Source of the DNA: an uncultured Blautia sp.
GTDB taxonomy: Bacteria; Bacillota; Clostridia; Lachnospirales; Lachnospiraceae
Assembly (NCBI GenBank): GCA_900551465.1
Contig: URWL01000031.1
Span: 1 to 11,467, forward strand
Direction: 5' to 3'
DNA length: 11,467 bases
Both the position numbers and the translations under genes were made by a program. Of this stretch, positions 5,504 through 11,467 are shown piece after piece. The notes below the pieces were generated by a model. The model had not been told where the DNA came from. It ran no database searches and saw only the letters and a list, made by a program, of their open reading frames with translations. Within the stretch, counting starts at the first letter, position 1, and every line of letters starts with the position of its first letter.

Positions 5504-7663
5504 ATGGCAGAAAAAAGAGGAAGAGTCACAATCCCTACGGACTTGGACGTGATCAAAGAAACGCTTGATATTATGAAGGAATGGGGCGCAGATGCCATCC
5601 GCGACTGCGACGGCACAGAATTTCCCCAGGAGCTGAAGGATACCGGTTCCAAAATTTATGCAACCTATTATACAACCCGTAAGGATAACAACTGGGCAAA
5701 GGCACATCCGGAAGAAATCCAGCAGATGTATATTATGACTTCCATCCATACGGCAGTGGAAGACAGTCTGGAGATCCACCTTATGGATCATCTGTATCCG
5801 GATATGCTTGCAGTTAATACAAGAGACGATATCCGTAAATGGTGGGAGGTTATGGACCGTACAACCGGTCAGCCTGTATCCTGTGAGAAATGGTCCTATC
5901 AGGAAGAAACTGGGAATGTAGTGATCCAGGCAGAACGTTTTCATCAGTATACCGTAAGCTTCCTGGCTTATATTATGTGGGATCCGGTTCATATGTACAA
6001 TGCAGTTGTAAATGACTGGAAAGACGTGGAGCCGCAGATGACCTTCGATGTACGTCAGCCGGCAACCAGAGAGTATTCTCTTAACCGTCTCCGTCGTTTC
6101 CTGGAAACACATGAGTATGTAGATGTAGTGCGTTTTACTACATTTTTCCATCAGTTCACACTGATCTTTGATGAAATGGCAAGGGAAAAATATGTAGACT
6201 GGTATGGATATTCCGCATCTGTAAGCCCATATATCCTGGAGCAGTTTGAAAAGGAAGTGGGTTATGCGTTCCGTCCGGAATTTATTATTGATCAGGGATA
6301 TATGAATAATACCTATCGTATTCCTTCTAAAGAATTCCGTGATTTCCAGGCATTCCAGCGCAGAGAGGTTGCTCTCCTTGCAAAGGAAATGGTAGATATC
6401 GTACATGAGTATGGCAAAGAGGCCATGATGTTTATGGGAGATCACTGGATCGGTATGGAACCGTTTATGGACGAATTTGCTCAGATCGGACTGGATGCAG
6501 TGGTAGGAAGCGTAGGAAACGGGGCAACGCTTCGTCTTTTCAGCGATATTAAGCATGTAAAATATACAGAGGGACGTTTCCTTCCGTATTTCTTCCCGGA
6601 TACCTTCCATGAAGGCGGCGACCCGGTAAAAGAAGCAAAGGTAAACTGGGTAACGGCAAGAAGAGCGATCCTGAGAAGTCCTATTCAGAGAATTGGCTAC
6701 GGCGGTTATCTGAAGCTTGCTCTTCAGTTCCCGGATTTTGTAGACTATATCAAGGAAGTATGCCAGGAATTCCGTACTCTTTATGACAATATCCAGGGTG
6801 TTACTCCTTACTGCGTCAAGAGAGTAGCTGTTCTGAACTGCTGGGGCAAAATGCGCGCATGGGGAAATCATATGGTGCATCATGGCCTCTATTATAAACA
6901 GAATTACTCCTATTTCGGTGTGATCGAAGCACTGAGCGGCGCTCCTTTTGATGTTGCGTTTATCAGCTTTGAAGACATCAAGGCAGATCCTCAGCTTCTG
7001 AAAAACTTTGATGTAGTGATCAATGTAGGAGATGCAGATACTGCACAGAGCGGCGGAGAATACTGGATCGATGAGACTGTCAGCACAGCAGTCCGTGAGT
7101 TTGTATATAACGGCGGCGGATTTATCGGTGTAGGTGAGCCTGGCGCTCATCAGTGGCAGGGTAAATTCTTCCAGCTGGATGACATTCTCGGTGTGGAAGA
7201 AGAGAGAGGATTTAACCTGAATACAGATAAATATAACTGGGAAGAGCACAGAGATCACTTTATCCTGAAAGACTGTGCAGGAGAAGTGGATTTCGGCGAA
7301 GGAAAGAAAAATATCTTTGCCCTTCCGGAAACAGAGATCCTGATCCAGAAAGACAAAGAAGTTCAAATGGCAGTAAAAACATTTGGAAAGGGCCGTGGTG
7401 TGTATATCAGTGGTCTTCCATACAGTTTTGAGAACAGCCGTGTGCTGTATCGTTCTGTTCTGTGGTCTGCATCTGCAGAAGAAGAACTGAATTTATGGTA
7501 TTCAACAAACTATAACGTAGAAGTTCATGCGTATGTAAAGAACGGAAAATACTGCGTGGTAAATAACACTTATGAACCTCAGGATACGACTGTTTACCGT
7601 GGTGACGGAACCAGCTTTGATCTTCATATGGAAGCAAATGAGATCAAATGGTATGAAATCTGA
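5504..7663 (+). CDS. gnpA: GH112 1,3-beta-galactosyl-N-acetylhexosamine phosphorylase
   Basis: A 719-residue glycoside phosphorylase that cleaves beta-galactosides with phosphate to alpha-galactose 1-phosphate and a free sugar. GH112 members act on lacto-N-biose and galacto-N-biose (milk and mucin glycans), or on galactosyl-beta-1,4-L-rhamnose. The N-terminal TIM barrel contains WGADAIRDCDGTEF (27-40), VSFLAYIMWDPVHMYN (151-166), VVRFTTFFHQFTLIFDE (208-224) and MGDHWIGMEP (311-320); D313 falls at the same number as the general acid of the Bifidobacterium longum enzyme. YTEGRFLPYFFPDTF (354-368) and RSPIQRIGYGGYLKLA (391-406) also line the active site. A glutamine-amidotransferase-like domain (about 438-640) and a small C-terminal beta domain follow. 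There is no signal peptide, so substrate must be imported. The start at 5504 has GGAGG 7 bases upstream. CGT is the commonest arginine codon, hinting at strong expression. Which GH112 substrate it prefers is open. Confidence 0.93.
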   Translation: MAEKRGRVTIPTDLDVIKETLDIMKEWGADAIRDCDGTEFPQELKDTGSKIYATYYTTRKDNNWAKAHPEEIQQMYIMTSIHTAVEDSLEIHLMDHLYPDMLAVNTRDDIRKWWEVMDRTTGQPVSCEKWSYQEETGNVVIQAERFHQYTVSFLAYIMWDPVHMYNAVVNDWKDVEPQMTFDVRQPATREYSLNRLRRFLETHEYVDVVRFTTFFHQFTLIFDEMAREKYVDWYGYSASVSPYILEQFEKEVGYAFRPEFIIDQGYMNNTYRIPSKEFRDFQAFQRREVALLAKEMVDIVHEYGKEAMMFMGDHWIGMEPFMDEFAQIGLDAVVGSVGNGATLRLFSDIKHVKYTEGRFLPYFFPDTFHEGGDPVKEAKVNWVTARRAILRSPIQRIGYGGYLKLALQFPDFVDYIKEVCQEFRTLYDNIQGVTPYCVKRVAVLNCWGKMRAWGNHMVHHGLYYKQNYSYFGVIEALSGAPFDVAFISFEDIKADPQLLKNFDVVINVGDADTAQSGGEYWIDETVSTAVREFVYNGGGFIGVGEPGAHQWQGKFFQLDDILGVEEERGFNLNTDKYNWEEHRDHFILKDCAGEVDFGEGKKNIFALPETEILIQKDKEVQMAVKTFGKGRGVYISGLPYSFENSRVLYRSVLWSASAEEELNLWYSTNYNVEVHAYVKNGKYCVVNNTYEPQDTTVYRGDGTSFDLHMEANEIKWYEI

Positions 7664-7674
7664 GAAAAAGTCTT

Positions 7675-8562
7675 TTATTTGAAGGCCTCTCCGCCCAGGT
7701 AATCCATAATTGCCTGCAGCGCCGGAGAAATCCATTTATTTTTATGATAAAGAACCTGTTTCCATATTTCTATGTCCAGTCCCGGTACATGGAGATGTGC
7801 CAGCTTACGGATGCGGACAGCATCCTCTGTTACATAATCCGGCAGAAAAGAAATTTCGGAACCTTTCTGCAGGATACTGGTGATAAGGCTTGTGTCACTA
7901 AGCTCCAGAAATGGTGTGATCTCCATGGAACGGCTGGTCAGATACTCATCCAGCAGCTTCTGATAGCTGGTGCTGCGTTCTGTAAGGACAAAAGACTGGC
8001 GGATCAGAGTTTTCCATGCAACAGATTTTTCACGGGCAAGGGGATGATGGGCGGAACAGACGAAATGGCAGGAAACCGGTGCTTCGTATGCGATTACATA
8101 ATTCCGGTCGTAAATATGATGATCCAGGGTGTATACAAGATCAACTTCGTTTCGATTAAGCAGCTGGAACATGATTTCTGTACTGGTACTGATCAGTTCC
8201 AGAGAGATTCCGGGAAAAAGCTGATGAAACTGTTCAAAATTATGCTGGAACAGCCAGTGGCACAAAGAAGGGGCAATGGCAATCCGGATATGCCCGGAAA
8301 GGGTAAGAGGATTGTCTGCAGTTTTTTTAATAGCGTCGGCGGTACGAAAAAGCTGATGGGCAAGGGAAAGTATTTCCTTGCCCTTTTCTGTTAATTTGAC
8401 ACTGTGATTGATCCGCTCAAAAAGGGGGATTCCAAGTTCATTTTCCAGCTGTCGGATCTGTGTGGAAACAGAGGACTGAGTATATCCGAGACTTTCTGCT
8501 GCTTTTGTAAAGCTGCCCAGCTCTGCTACCTGAATAAAGCTTTCCAGATTTCTGATCTCCAT
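7675..8562 (-). CDS. LysR-family transcriptional regulator
   Basis: A 295-residue LysR-type regulator of normal length. Residues 1-60 form the winged helix-turn-helix (LESFIQVAELGSFTKAAESL, then TQSSVSTQIRQLENELGIPL and the wing up to LTEKGKE). A linker helix follows, and residues about 90-290 are the two-lobed periplasmic-binding-protein-like effector domain (HIRIAIAPSLCHWLF onward). The effector is not recognisable from sequence. The gene is divergent from an AGCS amino acid symporter with a shared regulatory region, so control of that transporter, with the amino acid or a related metabolite as effector, is the best inference. The ATG has a perfect AGGAGG 5 bases upstream. Its stop codon is only 11 bases from that of the convergent GH112 gene, with no intrinsic terminator visible between them. 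Confidence 0.94.
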   Translation of the reverse strand: MEIRNLESFIQVAELGSFTKAAESLGYTQSSVSTQIRQLENELGIPLFERINHSVKLTEKGKEILSLAHQLFRTADAIKKTADNPLTLSGHIRIAIAPSLCHWLFQHNFEQFHQLFPGISLELISTSTEIMFQLLNRNEVDLVYTLDHHIYDRNYVIAYEAPVSCHFVCSAHHPLAREKSVAWKTLIRQSFVLTERSTSYQKLLDEYLTSRSMEITPFLELSDTSLITSILQKGSEISFLPDYVTEDAVRIRKLAHLHVPGLDIEIWKQVLYHKNKWISPALQAIMDYLGGEAFK

Positions 8563-8588
8563 AAAAACCTCCTGTATTAGCTATTGAA

Positions 8589-8618
8589 ATTTTAGATGCT
8601 TTTTATTAAAACTATCAA
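8589..8618 (-). promoter_or_regulatory. Promoter of the LysR gene (TTGATA-18-TAAAAT)
   Basis: Read on the minus strand, TTGATA (8613-8618) and TAAAAT (8589-8594) are 18 bases apart and each is one mismatch from consensus. The -35 overlaps the left arm of the inverted repeat at 8616-8630, which would allow the regulator to repress its own gene. Confidence 0.5.
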
Positions 8619-8630
8619 TTTTTCAAATTG
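8616..8630. promoter_or_regulatory. Inverted repeat, candidate LysR-regulator operator
   Basis: CAATTT-TTC-AAATTG is a perfect 6-3-6 inverted repeat in the middle of the 122-bp divergent region. It overlaps the -35 elements of both the leftward LysR promoter and the rightward symporter promoter. A 15-bp interrupted dyad matches the size of LysR-type sites, although it is not a clean, centred T-N11-A. A partial related half (TTGAAA, 8584-8589) lies on the LysR side, about 37 bp away. Confidence 0.4.
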
Positions 8631-8648
8631 TAAAAAATATTATATACT
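8620..8648 (+). promoter_or_regulatory. Promoter of the AGCS symporter gene (TTTTCA-17-TATACT)
   Basis: TTTTCA (8620-8625) and TATACT (8643-8648) are 17 bases apart. The -10 matches 5 of 6 and the -35 4 of 6. Transcription would begin near 8655, giving a leader of about 30 bases. The -35 overlaps the inverted repeat at 8616-8630. Confidence 0.5.
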
Positions 8649-8684
8649 AAATACTATCATTGTTCAAGAAAATCAGGAGGAGTT

Positions 8685-10088
8685 ATGGGAGACTGGATAG
8701 TAGCAATTATTGAGGCAGTTTATAATTTTTTGTGGGGAGATCTGATCACGATCCCGCTGCCGGGAGGAGGAACGCTTCCTCTTTCTCTTCTTGTGATCAT
8801 TCTGATCCCTGCGGGGATTTATTTTACGGTGCGTACGAAATTCCTTCCTGTCCGGTTGTTTCCGGATATGGTAAAGGCTGTTATCGGGAAGACAGAGAAG
8901 AAAAAAGGTTCCTTATCAGTGATGCAGTCGCTGATTGTTTCTACTGCTACCCGTGTAGGAATGGGAAATCTGGTAGGTGTTGTGGCTGCGATTTCGGCAG
9001 GTGGAGCAGGAGCTGTATTCTGGATGTGGGTAACAGCCCTGATCGGATCTTCAACCGCATTTATTGAAGGAACGCTTGCGCAGCTTTATAAAGAAAAAGA
9101 TCCGTTGTACGGAGGATACCGCGGTGGTCCGGCCTATTACATACATAAATACCTGCAGGAAAAAAGAGGCGGAAAACAAAAAAGATATATGCTTCTTCCG
9201 GTGTTGTTTGCTGTTTCCGGTCTGATCTGCTGGTGCGGTATCAGCCAGGTTATCAGCAACTCGGTATCTTCTGCATTTGAAAATGCTTTTCACATTCCGC
9301 CTTTATACAGCACGATAGCGCTGGTGGCACTGGCAGCAGTGATCGTCCTTCGTAAAAATGCGACAGTAAAGGTTCTTGATGTGATGGTTCCGATTATGGC
9401 GGGCTTATACCTGCTGATTACGGTAGTGCTTATTTTGCTTAATATCCGTATGCTGCCTTCTGTGTTTGCAAAGATCTTTCAGGAAGCATTTGGACTTCGT
9501 CAGGTTGTGGCAGGCGGATTTGGAGCGGTACTGATGAATGGTGTAAAGAGAGGACTTTTTTCTAATGAAGCAGGTTCCGGATCAGCGCCATGCGCGGCAG
9601 CCACTGCAGAGACAGACCATCCGGCAAAGGTGGGACTGGGACAGGCGCTTGGTGTTTTTATTGATACCATTCTGATCTGTACCTGTACGGCCATGATTAT
9701 GCTCCTTACACCGGAAACTCTTACAGACGGACTGGCAGGAATGGATCTTCTCCAGGAAGCTATGAGATATCATCTGGGGACTTTTGGTGTTATATTTATT
9801 GCAGTTACCTTGTGGCTGTTCAGTTTTTCTACTTTTATCGGAATTCTGTTTTATGCAAGATCAAATGTTGCATATCTGTTTGGTGATAACTGGATCTCTC
9901 AGACCGCATATAAGATTGTTGCCCTGATCATGCTGTTTATCGGAGGCCTGGCGGCATATACCGTGGTGTGGGATCTTGGAGATGTAGGTGTGGGACTTAT
10001 GACACTGTTTAATATCTTTATCCTTTTCCCAATGTCAAAGAAGGCTTTGGAGGCTCTGAAGGATTACGAAAAACGGAAAAAAATCTGA
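8685..10088 (+). CDS. Sodium:alanine/glycine symporter, AGCS family
   Basis: A 467-residue inner-membrane transporter with about ten to eleven hydrophobic segments, of the alanine-or-glycine:cation symporter family (AlsT/AgcS/DagA type). It brings in alanine or glycine with sodium; a few family members prefer glutamine. Diagnostic segments are STATRVGMGNLVGVVAAISAG at 86-105, the loop YGGYRGGPAYYI at 142-153, and the family signature KRGLFSNEAGSGSAP at 288-302. The length is typical and no frameshift is seen. The start has AGGAGG at 8675-8680, 4 bases before the ATG. It is divergent from the LysR regulator gene, with overlapping promoters, and is followed by a long terminator-like hairpin, so it is probably a single-gene unit. 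Substrate and counter-ion are inferred from the family. Confidence 0.95.
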   Translation: MGDWIVAIIEAVYNFLWGDLITIPLPGGGTLPLSLLVIILIPAGIYFTVRTKFLPVRLFPDMVKAVIGKTEKKKGSLSVMQSLIVSTATRVGMGNLVGVVAAISAGGAGAVFWMWVTALIGSSTAFIEGTLAQLYKEKDPLYGGYRGGPAYYIHKYLQEKRGGKQKRYMLLPVLFAVSGLICWCGISQVISNSVSSAFENAFHIPPLYSTIALVALAAVIVLRKNATVKVLDVMVPIMAGLYLLITVVLILLNIRMLPSVFAKIFQEAFGLRQVVAGGFGAVLMNGVKRGLFSNEAGSGSAPCAAATAETDHPAKVGLGQALGVFIDTILICTCTAMIMLLTPETLTDGLAGMDLLQEAMRYHLGTFGVIFIAVTLWLFSFSTFIGILFYARSNVAYLFGDNWISQTAYKIVALIMLFIGGLAAYTVVWDLGDVGVGLMTLFNIFILFPMSKKALEALKDYEKRKKI

Positions 10089-10141
10089 ATTTGCAGAGAA
10101 GGATGATTTACGTTTGCTGTTTGGACAGACGATTTATAAAA

Positions 10142-10204
10142 GGCGGATCATATGCTGTGCGGTATTTTCTGAAGAAATATGCAGAGCATGGTGATCTGCC
10201 TTTT
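10142..10204 (+). terminator. Long hairpin after the symporter gene, probable intrinsic terminator
   Basis: Starting about 53 bases after the symporter stop codon, 10142-10150 pairs with 10192-10200 (9 bp including one G-U), 10152-10156 pairs with 10185-10189, and 10158-10169 pairs imperfectly with 10174-10183 around a TGAA loop. The result is a nearly continuous stem of about 24 pairs over 59 bases. TTTTCC follows directly, as a short U-run does in an intrinsic terminator. The stem is much longer than usual, so another role (RNA stability, or a repeat element) is possible. The rest of 10089-10307 holds the promoter of the next gene and a miniature copy of this hairpin. Confidence 0.5.
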
Positions 10205-10229
10205 CCTCTGTTTTGCTCTGTATCAGGTA

Positions 10230-10258
10230 TTCACACACATATAAAAAAGGTGTATGAT
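10230..10258 (+). promoter_or_regulatory. Promoter of the metallo-hydrolase gene (TTCACA-17-TATGAT)
   Basis: TTCACA (10230-10235) and TATGAT (10253-10258) are 17 bases apart, each one mismatch from consensus. The -35 is the same hexamer as that of the GH112 promoter. An overlapping GATAAT (10256-10261) is an alternative -10. Transcription would start near 10265, at the beginning of a small hairpin. Confidence 0.5.
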
Positions 10259-10264
10259 AATAGA

Positions 10265-10287
10265 AAAAGGCGGAAGTGATCTGCCGG
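10265..10287 (+). repeat. Miniature copy of the upstream hairpin arms
   Basis: AAAAGGCGGA occurs at 10138-10147 and again at 10265-10274; GTGATCTGCC occurs at 10191-10200 and again at 10276-10285. In the first occurrence the two are the outer arms of the long hairpin; here they are almost adjacent and form a 6-bp stem (10269-10274 with 10280-10285, 5-base loop) with the G-U pair at the same relative place. It looks like the long hairpin with its inside deleted. It lies in the leader of the metallo-hydrolase mRNA. Confidence 0.6.
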
Positions 10288-10307
10288 AATAAAGGACGGA
10301 AACAGCT

Positions 10308-11114
10308 ATGAAGATCATCACACTAATGGAAAACACCTGTGGGGCAGAGGGATTTCTTTTTGAACATGGATTATCCCTTTATATAGAAACGAAAAAGCAT
10401 AAAATTCTGATGGATACGGGCTCCTCAGATGGATTTCTTAAAAATGCAGAAAGGCTGGGAGTTGATCTGACAGGGGTGGATGCTGTGTTCTTAAGTCACG
10501 GACACTATGATCATTCCGGAGGAATCCTTGCATTTTCGGAATTAAATCCGTCAGCATCCATTTATATGCAGAAGCTGGCCGGAGGAGATTATTACCATGG
10601 GGATAGATATATCGGTATTGACAAAAAAATTCTGAAGCTTCCTCAGGCAAAGCTGCTGCAGGGGAATTGTAAGCTGGATGAAGAACTGTCTCTTTTTACG
10701 GACATTACCGGAAGACGGTGCTACCCTCAGAGCAATCTTGCGCTGACAAAAAAAGAGGGAGAAAAAGAAGAGCAGGATACCTTTGCCCATGAACAGTGTC
10801 TGGTCATTCGGGAAGGAAAAGAAAAGATTCTGATCTCCGGGTGCGCCCACAATGGGATTTTGAATATCCTGGATAAATATCAGGAGCTGTATCAGGAATT
10901 GCCAACCAGAGTAATAAGCGGTTTTCACATGATGAAAAAAACGCCTTATACAGAAGAGGAAACAGCTACTATACTTGCTAATGCCAGAGAACTGGCAGGT
11001 TATGATACAATCTTTTATACAGGACATTGTACAGGAGATGAAGCTTTTGCCCTGATGAAGCCTGTTATGGGAGAAAAGCTTGTGCGGTTGCGCAGCGGCC
11101 TTCGGGTAATGTAA
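10308..11114 (+). CDS. Metallo-beta-lactamase-fold metal-dependent hydrolase (COG1237-like)
   Basis: A 268-residue MBL-fold protein. The metal-binding motif HGHYDHSGG is at 64-72 (H64, H66, D68, H69); further ligands are probably H181 in SGCAHNGILNIL and H207 in GFHMM or H240 in TGHCTGDEAF. The N-terminus MKIITLMENTCGAEGFLFEHGLS and the order of these motifs resemble the family whose archaeal members are annotated as 7,8-dihydropterin-6-methyl-4-(beta-D-ribofuranosyl)aminobenzene 5'-phosphate synthase; that archaeal role is not expected in a Firmicute, so the substrate is unknown. There is no signal peptide, so it is cytoplasmic. The ATG has AAAGGA at 10291-10296, rather far upstream (11 bases). 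It has its own promoter after the symporter terminator, so it is probably independent of it. Confidence 0.9.
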   Translation: MKIITLMENTCGAEGFLFEHGLSLYIETKKHKILMDTGSSDGFLKNAERLGVDLTGVDAVFLSHGHYDHSGGILAFSELNPSASIYMQKLAGGDYYHGDRYIGIDKKILKLPQAKLLQGNCKLDEELSLFTDITGRRCYPQSNLALTKKEGEKEEQDTFAHEQCLVIREGKEKILISGCAHNGILNILDKYQELYQELPTRVISGFHMMKKTPYTEEETATILANARELAGYDTIFYTGHCTGDEAFALMKPVMGEKLVRLRSGLRVM

Positions 11115-11317
11115 GCTGATATGCGTCAGAGATACAAAACACAGATTTTGGAAGGAAAAGCGAAAAATACAGATTTCTGTCAGATGATTTATATAATAGA
11201 AACTGCAGTATCAGGTGTAGCTAATTGTGGTTTTGGGAAAGGGTCAGGCTTCTGTGGTAATAGACAGAGGGCGTCTGGTCATAGATTGATAGTACAGAAG
11301 ATGCAGAGGAACGTGAC

Positions 11318-11467
11318 ATGAAACATAAAATCAGACTAAGCAGAAAAACACTGAAGATCATACTGGCTGCCTGCATTGCGGCAGCAGTGCTTTTGACAGC
11401 AGGTTTTTTTCTGTATATACATATTGTGGACAAAAATACGCTGGGGCGTGAGATAAAGATCTATGGG
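11318..11467 (+). CDS. N-terminus of a membrane-anchored protein, cut by the window end
   Basis: The first 50 codons of a gene that runs off the window. The ATG at 11318 has AGAGGA at 11305-11310 at good spacing. The translation begins MKHKIRLSRKTLK, a basic stretch, then a hydrophobic segment of about 20 residues (14-34, IILAACIAAAVLLTAGFFLYI), then a polar region (VDKNTLGREIKIYG). This is a single-pass N-in anchor or an uncleaved signal peptide; no lipobox cysteine follows. Extracellular L,D-transpeptidase/peptidoglycan-binding or VanW-type proteins of Clostridia often begin this way, but nothing here proves that. The 203-base gap upstream contains a perfect TATAAT at 11192-11197 without a good -35, and a small inverted repeat (ACAGA-TT-TCTGT, 11170-11181); I see no clear terminator for the preceding gene. 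Confidence 0.7.
   Translation, partial: MKHKIRLSRKTLKIILAACIAAAVLLTAGFFLYIHIVDKNTLGREIKIYG

Noticed and set aside
5477..7366. A 629-codon open frame antisense to the GH112 gene
   Set aside because: It lies almost wholly opposite a clear enzyme gene with conserved motifs. The cysteine- and histidine-rich translation without domains is what codon bias of the sense gene produces on the opposite strand.
7664..7680. Possible terminator between the convergent GH112 and LysR genes
   Set aside because: The A-rich and T-rich runs are adjacent without a stem of useful length or GC content; only 11 bases separate the stop codons.
10091..10279. A 62-codon reading frame between the symporter and the metallo-hydrolase
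   Set aside because: It starts with TTG without a ribosome binding site, and it runs through the terminator-like hairpin and the promoter of the next gene. The protein has no recognisable features.
11121..11321. A 66-codon reading frame after the metallo-hydrolase
   Set aside because: No ribosome binding site and low-complexity translation; it overlaps the well-supported start of the membrane-anchored protein at 11318 in another frame.

Overview
The window reads as ordinary chromosomal DNA of a gut-type Firmicute, most likely a Lachnospiraceae (Blautia-like) member. This is inferred from moderate GC, strong AGGAGG-type ribosome binding sites, a CoaBC + type III CoaX + ECF-type pantothenate uptake set, a YtqB/MnmM-type methyltransferase, and a GH112 galactosyl-N-acetylhexosamine phosphorylase, which is common in gut Lachnospiraceae. 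The genus call is an inference; no rRNA or other marker is present. No mobile elements, CRISPR arrays, tRNAs, rRNAs or prophage genes were seen, and no stretch over 300 bases lacks a gene.

Layout. 30-593 (-): SAM-dependent tRNA wobble-uridine methyltransferase of the MnmM/YtqB family, divergent from a pantothenate-to-CoA cluster at 752-3516 (+): coaBC, a pantothenate ECF S component (panT) and the type III pantothenate kinase coaX. Together these cover pantothenate uptake, its phosphorylation, and the cysteine ligation and decarboxylation that give 4'-phosphopantetheine. The cluster meets, stop codon against stop codon, a leftward pair: an RluA-family pseudouridine synthase (3511-4395) and, upstream of it, an AraC-family regulator (4417-5280).

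The AraC gene is divergent from a GH112 phosphorylase (5504-7663), and a 223-bp intergenic region carries both promoters; the regulator probably controls the phosphorylase. The GH112 gene converges on a LysR-type regulator (7675-8562, -), itself divergent from an AGCS-family sodium:alanine/glycine symporter (8685-10088, +). Their shared 122-bp region holds two opposed promoters whose -35 elements overlap one perfect inverted repeat, a textbook arrangement for a LysR regulator controlling itself and its neighbour. A long hairpin follows the symporter, then a metallo-beta-lactamase-fold hydrolase with its own promoter (10308-11114) and the first 50 codons of a membrane-anchored protein cut by the window edge.

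I found no clear new multi-gene system. The parts most worth a second look are non-coding: a structured leader in front of panT, ending in a hairpin with bulged adenines directly against the ribosome binding site, and a pair of related hairpins (one long, one miniature with the same arms) between the symporter and the metallo-hydrolase. The isolation of the GH112 gene from any transporter or galactose-1-phosphate pathway gene is also notable.
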